Origin: Lachnospiraceae bacterium
GTDB taxonomy: Bacteria; Bacillota; Clostridia; Lachnospirales; Lachnospiraceae
DNA length: 33,095 bases
Assembly (NCBI GenBank): GCA_017544835.1
Contig: JAFYDI010000039.1
Span: forward strand, 1-33,095
Direction of reading: 5' to 3'
Shown here: positions 7,621 to 15,828 of the stretch, piece after piece
Numbering within the stretch: position 1 is the stretch's first letter
How the letters are laid out: the number at the start of each line of letters is the position of its first letter
Notes under the pieces: model-generated
What the model was told of the DNA's origin: nothing
The model's database searches: none
What the model saw: only the letters and a program-made list of their open reading frames with translations
Made by a program: the position numbers and the translations under genes

Positions 7621-9204
7621 TCAGAAATCTTCTAAAGTTTTGCCTTTCGCTCTTCTGCGCTGGTAGACCCACTTGGAAATTTCTTTCTTCTTTGCGTAGT
7701 TTTTGGTGTTCTCGGCGTTGAAGTTGCGATAGAGCTCGAGGCGCTTGGGGTCGAGGCGGCCATCGCGGAGAGCCGCCTTGATGGCGCATCCGGGCTCGGT
7801 TTCGTGCCGACAGTTGCCAAACTTACATTGAGCTTCGAGCTCAATGATGTCGGCGAAGGTCTCTTCGAGCCCGTCTGCCACGTCGGCAAGGCCGATTTCG
7901 CGCATGCCGGGCGTGTCGATTATCGTCACGCCCCCGCCGAGGTCTATAAGCTGCCTGTGCGTGGTAGTATGGCGACCTTCGCCATCATCCTCACGAATTG
8001 CGGCAGTCTTCATGACCTCGCGCCCCGCCAGCGCATTAATCAGCGTAGACTTGCCGGCACCCGACGAGCCAAGCAGGCAAATCGACACTCCCGGAACCAG
8101 ATACTCGCGAAGTTCGTCGAGCCCCCATCCCATGGTCGCAGACACCGCATGTACCTTGACCCCGGGCGAAACCGTCTCAGCCTCGGCAACATATGAATAC
8201 GCGTCCTCCACCAAGTCCATCTTCGTAAGAATCACCACAGGTGTCACGCCACCCTCAAGCGCCACGCTCACATACCTTGCAATTCTGTTATAACTGTAAT
8301 CTTCATTGAGCGAAGTCACTATAAACGCCAAATCCGCATTGCTCACCATATACTGGTCCGTCGCCGTCTTCGCCTGGTCCGGTCGCTTCAGCATGCTCAC
8401 CCGCGCGCACACCGACGTAATCACCGACTCGCCCCACGGATTAAGTTCAAAGGTCACATAGTCTCCCACAATCGGAAGCTCATCCGGCCTCTTCTCGTAA
8501 AAGAAGCCCTTAAGCTTTGCCGGAATCTCCGACTCCCAGAACTTAATCGTATAAATATTCTTCTTAACCGACGCAATTCTTCCGAGTCTAAACTCATGAA
8601 GCGGCTGACATTCAAGCTCCAAAGGCTTCATAAAAGGGAACCTCTTACTAAACTCCGCTACCGACTCCTCATTCTCACACTCAGCAAAAAAAGACGCCTC
8701 TTCAAACCTTCCATGCACCTCAGAAAAGCCCGTATTTAAAGGGAATGCCATGAACGGATCGCTATTTTGACCATTGGAGTCAAAAATACCATAACACGCG
8801 CAATTTTTAAACCCGAACTTGGGATAATACCCCGGCTCGCCAAATATTACCACCCCAAGGTACCCGGCCTCACGCGCAAGTTCAAGCGTCTCTTCAAGCA
8901 ATCTCTTGCCTACTCCTCTGTCATACCACAAAGGGTCCACGCAAAGTGGTCCGAAGGTCAGCACTTCATGCTCCGTATCCCCGTCTACAACTTTGGCACG
9001 CGTATAATAGATGGCTCCGACAATCTCTCCATCCACCTCAGCCACGCGACTGATTTCCGGTACATACTCAGAAGCCCCCCTTATCATATGCACGAGATAA
9101 TGCTCGAAGCACCCGGGCCTGTACACGTTCCAAAAGGCCCGCATAGTCATAAGTTCTGTCTTGTAATAATCTTCTGTTTGTTCCTGTCTGATAATAATGT
9201 TCAC
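7621..9204 (-). CDS. rsgA: GNAT acetyltransferase fused to RsgA ribosome-assembly GTPase
   Basis: One uninterrupted 527-residue frame. Residues 1-190 form a GNAT domain with acetyl-CoA loop DRGVGKRLLEE and the GYLGVVIFGEPGYYPKFGF segment. Residues from about 205 onward are a complete RsgA: OB-like region, then circularly permuted G motifs in the order TKMD (G4), SAT (G5), GSSGAGKST (G1), HTTTHRQ (G2) and DTPGM (G3). The zinc knuckle CKFGNCRHETEPGC follows. RsgA matures the 30S subunit. The GNAT substrate is unknown. Start is GTG at 9204 with GGAG nine bases upstream. RsgA is normally about 300-350 residues, so the N-terminal domain is a true addition. Confidence 0.93.
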   Translation of the reverse strand: MNIIIRQEQTEDYYKTELMTMRAFWNVYRPGCFEHYLVHMIRGASEYVPEISRVAEVDGEIVGAIYYTRAKVVDGDTEHEVLTFGPLCVDPLWYDRGVGKRLLEETLELAREAGYLGVVIFGEPGYYPKFGFKNCACYGIFDSNGQNSDPFMAFPLNTGFSEVHGRFEEASFFAECENEESVAEFSKRFPFMKPLELECQPLHEFRLGRIASVKKNIYTIKFWESEIPAKLKGFFYEKRPDELPIVGDYVTFELNPWGESVITSVCARVSMLKRPDQAKTATDQYMVSNADLAFIVTSLNEDYSYNRIARYVSVALEGGVTPVVILTKMDLVEDAYSYVAEAETVSPGVKVHAVSATMGWGLDELREYLVPGVSICLLGSSGAGKSTLINALAGREVMKTAAIREDDGEGRHTTTHRQLIDLGGGVTIIDTPGMREIGLADVADGLEETFADIIELEAQCKFGNCRHETEPGCAIKAALRDGRLDPKRLELYRNFNAENTKNYAKKKEISKWVYQRRRAKGKTLEDF

Positions 9205-9382
9205 TGTCTTAGTCTCCGTTTCTATTAATACAAATTCATTGGTTGAAATCTTGCGATTTCGATAAATAAACCCTGTGAATCAATGCGAAGACTCTCACAG
9301 CCAAGAAGCCGCCGTCGGCCAAGATACATATAGAACGCCCATCAAGCGAAGCACACACCTCACCCGCCTATAGACATAAAAA

Positions 9383-9406
9383 TGCCGTGGCTACAAAACC
9401 ACGGCA
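9383..9406 (-). terminator. Rho-independent terminator after the 21-residue ORF
   Basis: TGCCGTGG and CCACGGCA form a perfect 8-bp stem with an 8-nt loop. On the minus strand it is followed by TTTTTAT. It lies 33 bp after the stop of the small ORF at 9440-9505. Confidence 0.85.
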
Positions 9407-9439
9407 CACAAAATCAAATTCAAAAATCAGTCACACCAA

Positions 9440-9505
9440 CTAAAATCTGAAAGCCGAGGTCTTCACATTGTTCACTACATTTTCAATTGTCTCAATCGCA
9501 AACAT
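9440..9505 (-). CDS. 21-residue peptide gene with its own promoter and terminator
   Basis: A tiny frame beginning MFAIETIENVVNN and ending KTSAFRF. The ATG at 9505 has GAGG eight bases upstream, a promoter 40-70 bp upstream and a strong terminator downstream, making a transcript of only about 160 nt. The peptide is amphipathic in its first half and ends with aromatic and basic residues. It has no cysteine, no obvious signal peptide and no maturation enzyme next door. It could be a signalling peptide, a small toxin, or the visible part of a dual-function RNA. I do not recognise it. Confidence rests on the regulatory setting, not on homology. Confidence 0.6.
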   Translation of the reverse strand: MFAIETIENVVNNVKTSAFRF

Positions 9506-9536
9506 TAAAAATACCTCGCTTTCCTAATTGATACCT

Positions 9537-9578
9537 ACATACTACCAAGGCCCGCCCGCCTTGTCAACACCGCGCGAC
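9537..9578 (-). promoter_or_regulatory. Promoter of the 21-residue peptide gene
   Basis: On the minus strand a perfect TTGACA is followed by a 17-bp G-rich spacer and TAGTAT, just before the leader TCAATTAGGAAAGCGAGG of the small ORF. It overlaps the end of the preceding lipoprotein gene region, so the peptide gene can be expressed independently of it. Confidence 0.6.
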
Positions 9579-11224
9579 TAATAAACAATAGTTTTCTCGA
9601 CACAGAGGCTTAAGTTATCATACGTAATCATGCCCTCTTTATAATGCAACTCTCCCCGCAGCACAAACGTATTCTCATATTCATACCACGCGCCTTCATC
9701 GGAACGCATTCCGCATTCGGCCTCAAAGAACAACTTGTCCCCCACGGCATAAATTCTGAATATGTCTCCAAAGTATATTTCCTTGACCCCGGCCTTATCC
9801 TCAAGCGAAATCTCCGAATACCGCGCTCCGTCCTTCTCAATCCAAGCCGTCATAACGCCCGACTCACCGTCAATCTCATACTTTACCAAATCATACGGGC
9901 ACTCATTATGAAGGTGCATATCAAAGCATTCATCAAACTGCGTAAGCAATCTTCCGTCGCCCGGATCGACCACAAACAATTCCTCGGTCCAGAACCCCGT
10001 TCCTCTGCCGTCATTTATGGAAAAAGCATATTCCTTCTCCCCATCCCCATCATAATCATGAGCATCGAAGAACAGCACATAATCCATTCCCAAATCGGTA
10101 TACAACGGGTACGTCTTACCACTTAGCAAAAGCAGGTACCCATTATAATTTACAAGTCCGTACAACTTCGCTTTTCCGCCATCGGCCTCCCCTGCCAGGA
10201 AGAACTCCGTATTCTTTGAAGGCTGCCCCGCCGCACTGTTATAGTCGTTTTGAGCATTCTCAAAACTTGAATACGCCTCCGCCAGAATCTCGGGCGTCGC
10301 CGTCTCCAAAAGCTCGTACGTCTTTAGCGCATTCTCGTACTCATACTCATATGACACACTTCCGCCGATTGAGTACAGATAATCTCCGGCTTCTGTTTTA
10401 TCCACGGCTTTCATGGAAATCATTCTTTCGCCGGTATCGTCCTTTATGAGCAGCGCTCCATACCTCTCATAAAACGGCACATAATAAATATCCGCATCCT
10501 CAAGAAACGGCAAAAGAACCTTGGCCGCAAGATTCGGATACATGAAAGCATCGGGATACTCAGCTTTAAGTCTGATATAATCGTATACCCTCGAGTCCCT
10601 CGTAAGCCCGTAATCCGCGCCCATCTTGTCTATAAAAGCCCTAAGCTCATCCAAGGAGCCGGTCCTTAATTTGCATAAGCTTGCTTCTATTGTGTTTCCG
10701 TAGTCGTAAGGGACCACATCCGCGTACTCATCGCCCTTGTGCGCCACCTCATATTCCTTCAAACCGATAGTTCGAACATACTCTGCGGTAATTCCCTTAT
10801 CCTTGTGCATTCGGTAAATGTACTCAGTTACAAAAGTCTTATCTATCCCGCTTTCACCAAAGGTAAAGAATACTATCGAGTCGTCTTCCTCACGGTCATC
10901 ATCGTAGTATGCCTCATAAGGCTCTTCCTTGTAATCCTGTCCCATGGAGTAAAACAGCTGCTCATCGGCGCCTAAACTTCCCTCCGCCACAAGCACCTCT
11001 CTTGTCTTTTGAAACAGTTCCTCATACATATCCGAAAACCGATGATAATACTCCCCTTCAGCAGGCTCTTCCTCCGGTACTTCCACGCTCGCGGACAAAG
11101 AAACCGTCGACTCAGATACCGACGATACCACCTCTGCCGAAATGCTCTCCGTCTTCTTGCCGCAGCCTGCCATCACCGCAATACTCATTGTGACCGCAGC
11201 CACCATTAACCCAAATTTTCTCAT
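9578..11224 (-). CDS. Predicted secreted lipoprotein of unknown function
   Basis: About 548 residues. It starts with a short basic tail, a hydrophobic stretch and the lipobox VMAGC, so it should be lipid-anchored on the outer face of the membrane. A Ser/Glu-rich linker follows. The rest has no motif I recognise. It is acidic and rich in Tyr and Asp, and a FFDAHDYDGDGEKEYAF segment near residue 400 looks like a calcium-binding or FG-GAP/VCBS-like loop. ATG at 11224 has GAGGAG seven bases upstream, 20 bp after the stop of the upstream GNAT gene; the longer frame to 11257 would overlap that gene. Confidence 0.75.
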   Translation of the reverse strand: MRKFGLMVAAVTMSIAVMAGCGKKTESISAEVVSSVSESTVSLSASVEVPEEEPAEGEYYHRFSDMYEELFQKTREVLVAEGSLGADEQLFYSMGQDYKEEPYEAYYDDDREEDDSIVFFTFGESGIDKTFVTEYIYRMHKDKGITAEYVRTIGLKEYEVAHKGDEYADVVPYDYGNTIEASLCKLRTGSLDELRAFIDKMGADYGLTRDSRVYDYIRLKAEYPDAFMYPNLAAKVLLPFLEDADIYYVPFYERYGALLIKDDTGERMISMKAVDKTEAGDYLYSIGGSVSYEYEYENALKTYELLETATPEILAEAYSSFENAQNDYNSAAGQPSKNTEFFLAGEADGGKAKLYGLVNYNGYLLLLSGKTYPLYTDLGMDYVLFFDAHDYDGDGEKEYAFSINDGRGTGFWTEELFVVDPGDGRLLTQFDECFDMHLHNECPYDLVKYEIDGESGVMTAWIEKDGARYSEISLEDKAGVKEIYFGDIFRIYAVGDKLFFEAECGMRSDEGAWYEYENTFVLRGELHYKEGMITYDNLSLCVEKTIVY

Positions 11225-11244
11225 ATACCCACTCCTCATTCTCT

Positions 11245-11733
11245 CTATTCGCACCACTGGTACGCTATTCTCGGCGATCCGTTCTTAAGGTAGATAATCC
11301 CGCACCGCTTAAATCCATTTTGTTCCATAATGCTTTGCATCACATGATTATCGTGATGCGTATCCGCACGCACACTTGTCACAAACTGCTTGCAATACTC
11401 AAAAGCACACTTAAAAATCCCCTTGACCTTCCCGTCACCGGCCAGTCTGTGGATTGTCACATAAGGCTCGTCATTAAGCCACTCTCCGTCCTCAATATAA
11501 GCATAAGTCGAATCTTCCCCGGGGCACAAAGCAAAGACACCGTGAATTACGCCGTCTTCGCATATCACATGGCAGATTCCACGCTCAATATCTTCTTTAA
11601 TCTGTTCCTCTCTTGGGTTAAAATGCCCCCACTGATTGGGATTGCCGGTACTGATCATAAAGTCCTGAGCAATCCTGTATATCGGCATGATTACCTCAAA
11701 ATCCGCCGGCAAAGCTTTGCGTACGCTTAGCAT
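11245..11733 (-). CDS. GNAT family N-acetyltransferase
   Basis: About 162 residues from the ATG at 11733, which has GGAG six bases upstream (the frame is open from a TTG at 11745). The LSVRKALPADFEVIMPIY start, the VTIHRLAGDGKVKGIFKCAFEYC core and the RADTHHDNHVMQSIMEQNGFKRCG ending fit a GNAT fold whose acetyl-CoA loop is less conserved than usual. Substrate unknown. It lies between the OTC-like fusion and the lipoprotein gene on the same strand. Confidence 0.85.
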   Translation of the reverse strand: MLSVRKALPADFEVIMPIYRIAQDFMISTGNPNQWGHFNPREEQIKEDIERGICHVICEDGVIHGVFALCPGEDSTYAYIEDGEWLNDEPYVTIHRLAGDGKVKGIFKCAFEYCKQFVTSVRADTHHDNHVMQSIMEQNGFKRCGIIYLKNGSPRIAYQWCE

Positions 11734-11751
11734 GTTATTCTCCAATTGTGT

Positions 11752-13125
11752 CTATAAATATTTCACGTTATTCTCAATAAAATATTTTTCCCCTGTTCGC
11801 GGGTCCTGCTTCTCCTCCGAAAGGCTTTCGAATACAAATCCGCAGGCTTTCTGAAGTTCGCGTGATGCCACATTCATAGCTCTGTTGCCGGAAATCAATT
11901 TAACAGCGCCTTCACTGCGGGCAGCCTCCTCAAAAGCCTTAAGAATCTCACGCCCATAGCCCTTTCGCACAAAGTCAGGGCCGAGCGCCACACCCGTAAT
12001 TTCGAACGCATCAGGACCGCAGGGGCACATAACCGCCCAGCCCACAGCCTCGCCGATATCCTTCGGATACACGCAGAAAGCATACTTGTTATTATACTGC
12101 CAGTTGACGGAACGTTTCATACGCTCTTCCGCTTCCTCCTCGGATTTGGTCGTCTCCCAGAGCATATACTTAGCCGACTCGTCCCTGCTCCATATATTCT
12201 TATAAAGAGCCTTCCAGTCATCAAGTACCGGCTTCTTAAGAACCAGATGCTCCGTTTCAAGCCTAAAGCCCGAGTAATCGTTTATGGCTTCGCCCTCGCT
12301 TGTAAGGCAGAAAATCATTATCGCCTGCTGAACAGGAAGAAGCGATTTCTTAAACTCGTAACCTACAAAATAAGGCGAATCTATCGCATCTTCAGACACT
12401 TCCTCGCCGATATAAAAAGGCGGGCACGGATTAAGTAACGCGTCGGGATTGGCCTTATCCATCACCGCTTTGGTAATCTGCAAGCCCTCAAAATCCTTAA
12501 GCGCCTCAGCCGGAAGCGAATCGGTGCAGACAACATCCTTACCGCGTACCGCCTCTTCGATATCATAATTCACAGTCAGCCCATCTATCTCATATCCCTT
12601 CGCGCAGCACTGCTCGAGACTGAACTCAAAGGCCTCCGAAGCTTCTTTCCAAGCAAGCCCGATATTACCCTTTGCTCCCATAAAAAGAAAACGACACTTC
12701 TTAATATCGTCCCGCTTCTTTGACAGCGCATACATATCAGACATCATCTCGCAAGGATGATTGACACTTGTAAGCGCATTAATAACGGGAACCTTTGCAT
12801 ACTTAGCTATCTCTTCAAGTACGCTCATATCCTTATGGCGCACCACAATTAGGTCTGCCCAGTTATTTAAATAGCCTACAACATCCTTGATGCGTTCCTT
12901 TTTATCAAGTGCTTCAGGCGGGAACAAAACCGTCTGCCCACCCAACAGATGTACACCTTTCTCAAAGGATACGCGCGTCCTTATGCTTGTCTCCGGAAAG
13001 AACATAACAGCTGTTTTTTTATCCAGAATCCGTTCAAATCCGCCTTGAGCCACAGCGTCAGCCGTCTCAAATATCTTTTCAATATCGGAATATGCCAGAT
13101 CCGTCAGGCGTAAAAAGTGCTTCAT
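11752..13125 (-). CDS. Ornithine/knotted carbamoyltransferase-like protein fused to GNAT
   Basis: A 457-residue two-domain protein. Residues 1-285 follow the carbamoyltransferase fold. The carbamoyl-phosphate motif is SIRTR at 47-51 (usually STRTR). The second is HPCE at 123-126 (usually HPxQ), and the Cys loop reads LNPCPPFYIGEEV where OTCs have HCLPxx. Residues 290-457 are a GNAT domain with acetyl-CoA loop VRKGYGREILK. Because Gln is replaced by Glu and the Cys loop is altered, the N-terminal domain may act on another substrate or be non-catalytic. ATG at 13125 has AGGAG six bases upstream. The ASCH gene ends 10 bp upstream. Confidence 0.85.
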   Translation of the reverse strand: MKHFLRLTDLAYSDIEKIFETADAVAQGGFERILDKKTAVMFFPETSIRTRVSFEKGVHLLGGQTVLFPPEALDKKERIKDVVGYLNNWADLIVVRHKDMSVLEEIAKYAKVPVINALTSVNHPCEMMSDMYALSKKRDDIKKCRFLFMGAKGNIGLAWKEASEAFEFSLEQCCAKGYEIDGLTVNYDIEEAVRGKDVVCTDSLPAEALKDFEGLQITKAVMDKANPDALLNPCPPFYIGEEVSEDAIDSPYFVGYEFKKSLLPVQQAIMIFCLTSEGEAINDYSGFRLETEHLVLKKPVLDDWKALYKNIWSRDESAKYMLWETTKSEEEAEERMKRSVNWQYNNKYAFCVYPKDIGEAVGWAVMCPCGPDAFEITGVALGPDFVRKGYGREILKAFEEAARSEGAVKLISGNRAMNVASRELQKACGFVFESLSEEKQDPRTGEKYFIENNVKYL

Positions 13126-13134
13126 AATATTCTC

Positions 13135-13611
13135 CTATTGGGGCTCATAATCGCTCGCAACATATTCAAGCGAAAAAGTCTCGCATACTACCTTGGAATC
13201 CTCTGTGAAAGGAATTCCGCTCTCCTCGGCGCACTCATTAAAAAACTCGATATGCACCTTTCTCCAGTAGGCCAAAGAACGGTCGCCCTCACCCTCCGCA
13301 TAAGCGTGAGAAGCCGGTACCTCTTTAAAAGGATACACTTGCACATCGCTATTCCTGATAACGCAAACCGCTTCTTCTTTGGCATTAAGGATTACGCTGA
13401 AATCGCCGGGCTTGGGTAGCTCGTCAAGTGCGTCCTCCGCCACATATTCATCATAAGAGCTTGCGGTAGCAAATTTAACTCCTTTAGCCACAAGCTCCGC
13501 AAGTTCATCCGCCATCTCGTCGCTGTCGCCGAAGCCGTATGCTTCGTATGGCGTATTAATATCTACATTCTTCTTAAGGCAAAATTCTGCCCATAATTGT
13601 TCTGCCGTCAT
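13135..13611 (-). CDS. ASCH domain protein
   Basis: 158 residues, the normal length for a stand-alone ASCH protein. The AEGEGDRSLAYWRKVHIEFF segment near residue 110 and the KPGDFSVILNAKEEAVCVIRNSDVQVYPF core are characteristic. ASCH domains have a beta-barrel related to PUA and are thought to bind RNA or modified nucleosides; some are amidohydrolases. It sits between GNAT genes in the minus-strand row. Confidence 0.88.
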   Translation of the reverse strand: MTAEQLWAEFCLKKNVDINTPYEAYGFGDSDEMADELAELVAKGVKFATASSYDEYVAEDALDELPKPGDFSVILNAKEEAVCVIRNSDVQVYPFKEVPASHAYAEGEGDRSLAYWRKVHIEFFNECAEESGIPFTEDSKVVCETFSLEYVASDYEPQ

Positions 13612-13656
13612 AATCCATTCTCTCTTTCAATTCTTATTCTGTCGTAAACCCCTGCA

Positions 13657-14178
13657 TCAGTTCTGCAAATTTAAAATCTTCCCCATATAGTATTCGTCGA
13701 CGTATTTCCCGTTAACATACATGGACTTGGGACGTACGCCTTCAACCTTGAACCCGCTCTTTTCGTAAAGGTTTCTGGCACCCACATTCTCGCATTCGAC
13801 CGTAAGCTCAAGTCTCACAATGCCGCCTGCTTCAGCCCAGTTGTCGAGGTGCTTAAAGAAATCGGTTCCAATGCCCTTTCCTCTGTAGGCCTTCCTGATA
13901 CCCGTCACGATATAAGCTGTATGGCGCACCCTTTGTAGTGTACCCCTTTCAGCCCATATAAAGCCTACTATATCATCACCGTCGGCCGCAACCATAAGTA
14001 AATCTTCTCCTGAAGCCGCCGCCTCAATGCGCGCTCTTAACCTGCTTAAGTCCTTGGTATTCTCTATACGCTCGCCGGGCTCGTACAACATATAATCTGT
14101 TTCTTCATCCAGACGACACATCATTTCAAAAAACTTTTCCGTATCGTCGGGCGTAATCGGTCTGATATTAATGTCCAT
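13657..14178 (-). CDS. GNAT family N-acetyltransferase
   Basis: 173 residues with a clear acetyl-CoA loop RKAYRGKGIGTDFFKHL and the LELTVECENVGARNLYEKSGFKVEG motif that closes the fold. The overall pattern resembles ribosomal-protein or antibiotic-type GNATs, but the substrate cannot be assigned. It follows the SDR gene by about 10 bp and is likely cotranscribed. Confidence 0.92.
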   Translation of the reverse strand: MDINIRPITPDDTEKFFEMMCRLDEETDYMLYEPGERIENTKDLSRLRARIEAAASGEDLLMVAADGDDIVGFIWAERGTLQRVRHTAYIVTGIRKAYRGKGIGTDFFKHLDNWAEAGGIVRLELTVECENVGARNLYEKSGFKVEGVRPKSMYVNGKYVDEYYMGKILNLQN

Positions 14179-14187
14179 GTACCCTCC

Positions 14188-15051
14188 TTAACCTATCAAT
14201 CTCCTGTCAATCAATTGATACAGCCATTCTTCGTAAGGTGCGAATCTGTATCCTGTTGCCTCTGCCTTGTCGATATTATAGCTGTCGATATCGGTGACTC
14301 CGTTGTAAGGCGCCTCATCACCGTCATCCGCCATAACGGCCTTCAAACCGGTTTTCTTTTCAATGTATTCAATAATATCGCCTATCCTAACCGCTCCCTT
14401 TGAGCATCCGTTCACAGGGCCGCTTACGAAGTGATCCGCAAGGTAGGCAATGAACTCACCCGCATTCTTTTCCCATATGAAGGCCATGCTTCCGTCGCAG
14501 TCATCAACCCGCATCGGCTTCTGCTCCTTGATATGTTTGATATAGAAATCAAGCCTTCCGGTATAGTCGTTGTCGCCCATTACAATCGGGTATCTGACAA
14601 AAGAAACCTTCTCGGGCGCCATAAACTCAAGCACAGCCCTCTCAGCATTACGTTTGGTCTCGCTGTAGTCAGGGAGTCTTCCTTCCCACTTAAGCTTAAA
14701 CTCTTCAGGCTTAAACTCTTCTTCCTTAATCCCTTCATGCTCATCATAATATACCGAGCAAGTAGACATCTGAATATATCTGTCGCAGCTTACATTCTCA
14801 AGAAGCGCCTTCACATCGAGGGAGCCGTAAGCAACCTTATCGATTATGACGTCAAAATGTCTTCCGCCGATTGCTTTCTTAACACTCTCGGAATTCATTC
14901 TGTCCATTGTCACATTTTTGACGTTTCCGCCAAACTCAGGATGCGAATTGCCCCTCGTAGCTATCGTCACATCATGCCCCGCTTTAAGCAAAGCATTTAC
15001 CATAGGAATTCCAAAGAATCTTGTCCCGCCTACCACCAATATTTCCATCAT
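14188..15051 (-). CDS. NAD-dependent epimerase/dehydratase (extended SDR)
   Basis: 287 residues. The dinucleotide-binding loop is VGGTRFFG at the N-terminus. The active-site region has Ser/Thr in STCSVYYD but the usual YxxxK lysine-tyrosine pair is read as YSETKRNAE near residue 130. It resembles the isoflavone-reductase-like or NAD-dependent epimerases that act on sugars. Two adjacent Met codons (15051 and 15048) are possible starts. First in a block with the 13657 GNAT. Confidence 0.85.
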   Translation of the reverse strand: MMEILVVGGTRFFGIPMVNALLKAGHDVTIATRGNSHPEFGGNVKNVTMDRMNSESVKKAIGGRHFDVIIDKVAYGSLDVKALLENVSCDRYIQMSTCSVYYDEHEGIKEEEFKPEEFKLKWEGRLPDYSETKRNAERAVLEFMAPEKVSFVRYPIVMGDNDYTGRLDFYIKHIKEQKPMRVDDCDGSMAFIWEKNAGEFIAYLADHFVSGPVNGCSKGAVRIGDIIEYIEKKTGLKAVMADDGDEAPYNGVTDIDSYNIDKAEATGYRFAPYEEWLYQLIDRRLIG

Positions 15052-15140
15052 TTATACTCCCGTTTTCACTTCTTGTATAGTACAGCAAGAATGGCTTAGA
15101 TACAGTGTTTCTTCGTGCTATATCATATGTTATTTTATGT

Positions 15141-15166
15141 AAAAGGAACCGCTTACCCGGTTCGGC
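15141..15166 (-). terminator. Terminator at the end of the row ending with the 15340 GNAT gene
   Basis: GAACCG and CGGTTC form a 6-bp GC-rich stem with a 6-nt loop. On the minus strand it runs into CTTTTAC. It lies in the 288-bp gap between 15052 and 15339, which shows no convincing gene, and would separate the 15340-20971 row from the SDR gene. Confidence 0.55.
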
Positions 15167-15339
15167 TGTACCATCATATTTCAGAGCGTTCGACAACCGC
15201 TTTTTCATCTGTTGACGATACAAAATCCCAGGTTAAAACGCGCAATTGTTTAATCTTGATTTAATTATTAGCCATGATAATCTGCCCTAGCCGCATCCTT
15301 CACCCGATAATCGCCCAAACATTTTGAGTCACAACCTCA

Positions 15340-15807
15340 TTACAGGTCTTTTACAAAAAAACGGTTCATGGTACTGTGCCCCACTTCTCTCGGTCTCTCT
15401 ATCTCATGGTACCCGCTCTTCTCGTAAATATGAATCGCAGCCTGCAAGTTATCATGAGTCTCAAGATACGACTTCTTAAATCCGGCCTGCTTCATAGCCG
15501 ATTCCACATGCTCAATAAGCTTATATCCAAGTCCGGAACCCTTAACCGAATCGTCTAAATACAGCTTCTGAAGCTCCGCAGTGTCGTCAGACGATAGAAA
15601 TCTTGCAAACCCGATTCCGCCTACAACTTTTCCTTCTATTGTGTACACATAATAACGCGCGTCATCTTTCCCGTAAATATCACTAAAACGGTCAAGTGCC
15701 TCGTCAAAGTACGCCGTCCCCGGAATGGCAAGGTCCGCCGCTTCAAGATTCTTACGTATTATGGCTGCTATAGCCGCATTGTCATCCGATGTAATCTCTC
15801 TAATCAT
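15340..15807 (-). CDS. GNAT family N-acetyltransferase
   Basis: About 155 residues from the ATG at 15807, which has GAGAGG seven bases upstream (the frame is open from 15822). The QKLYLDDSVKGSGLGYKLIEHVE acetyl-CoA region and the LETHDNLQAAIHIYEKSGYHEI ending are typical of GNATs. It follows another GNAT gene (15829) by about 20 bp. Substrate unknown. Confidence 0.92.
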   Translation of the reverse strand: MIREITSDDNAAIAAIIRKNLEAADLAIPGTAYFDEALDRFSDIYGKDDARYYVYTIEGKVVGGIGFARFLSSDDTAELQKLYLDDSVKGSGLGYKLIEHVESAMKQAGFKKSYLETHDNLQAAIHIYEKSGYHEIERPREVGHSTMNRFFVKDL

Positions 15808-15828
15808 AGCCGAGCCTCTCACTCTGCA

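Noticed and set aside
6115-8000. Chromosome dimer resolution (dif) site
   Set aside because: I looked because of the skew change, but saw no good match to the 28-bp Firmicute dif consensus.
14984-15223. 79-codon minus-strand ORF
   Set aside because: No ribosome binding site, runs through a terminator-like hairpin and overlaps the start of the SDR gene.
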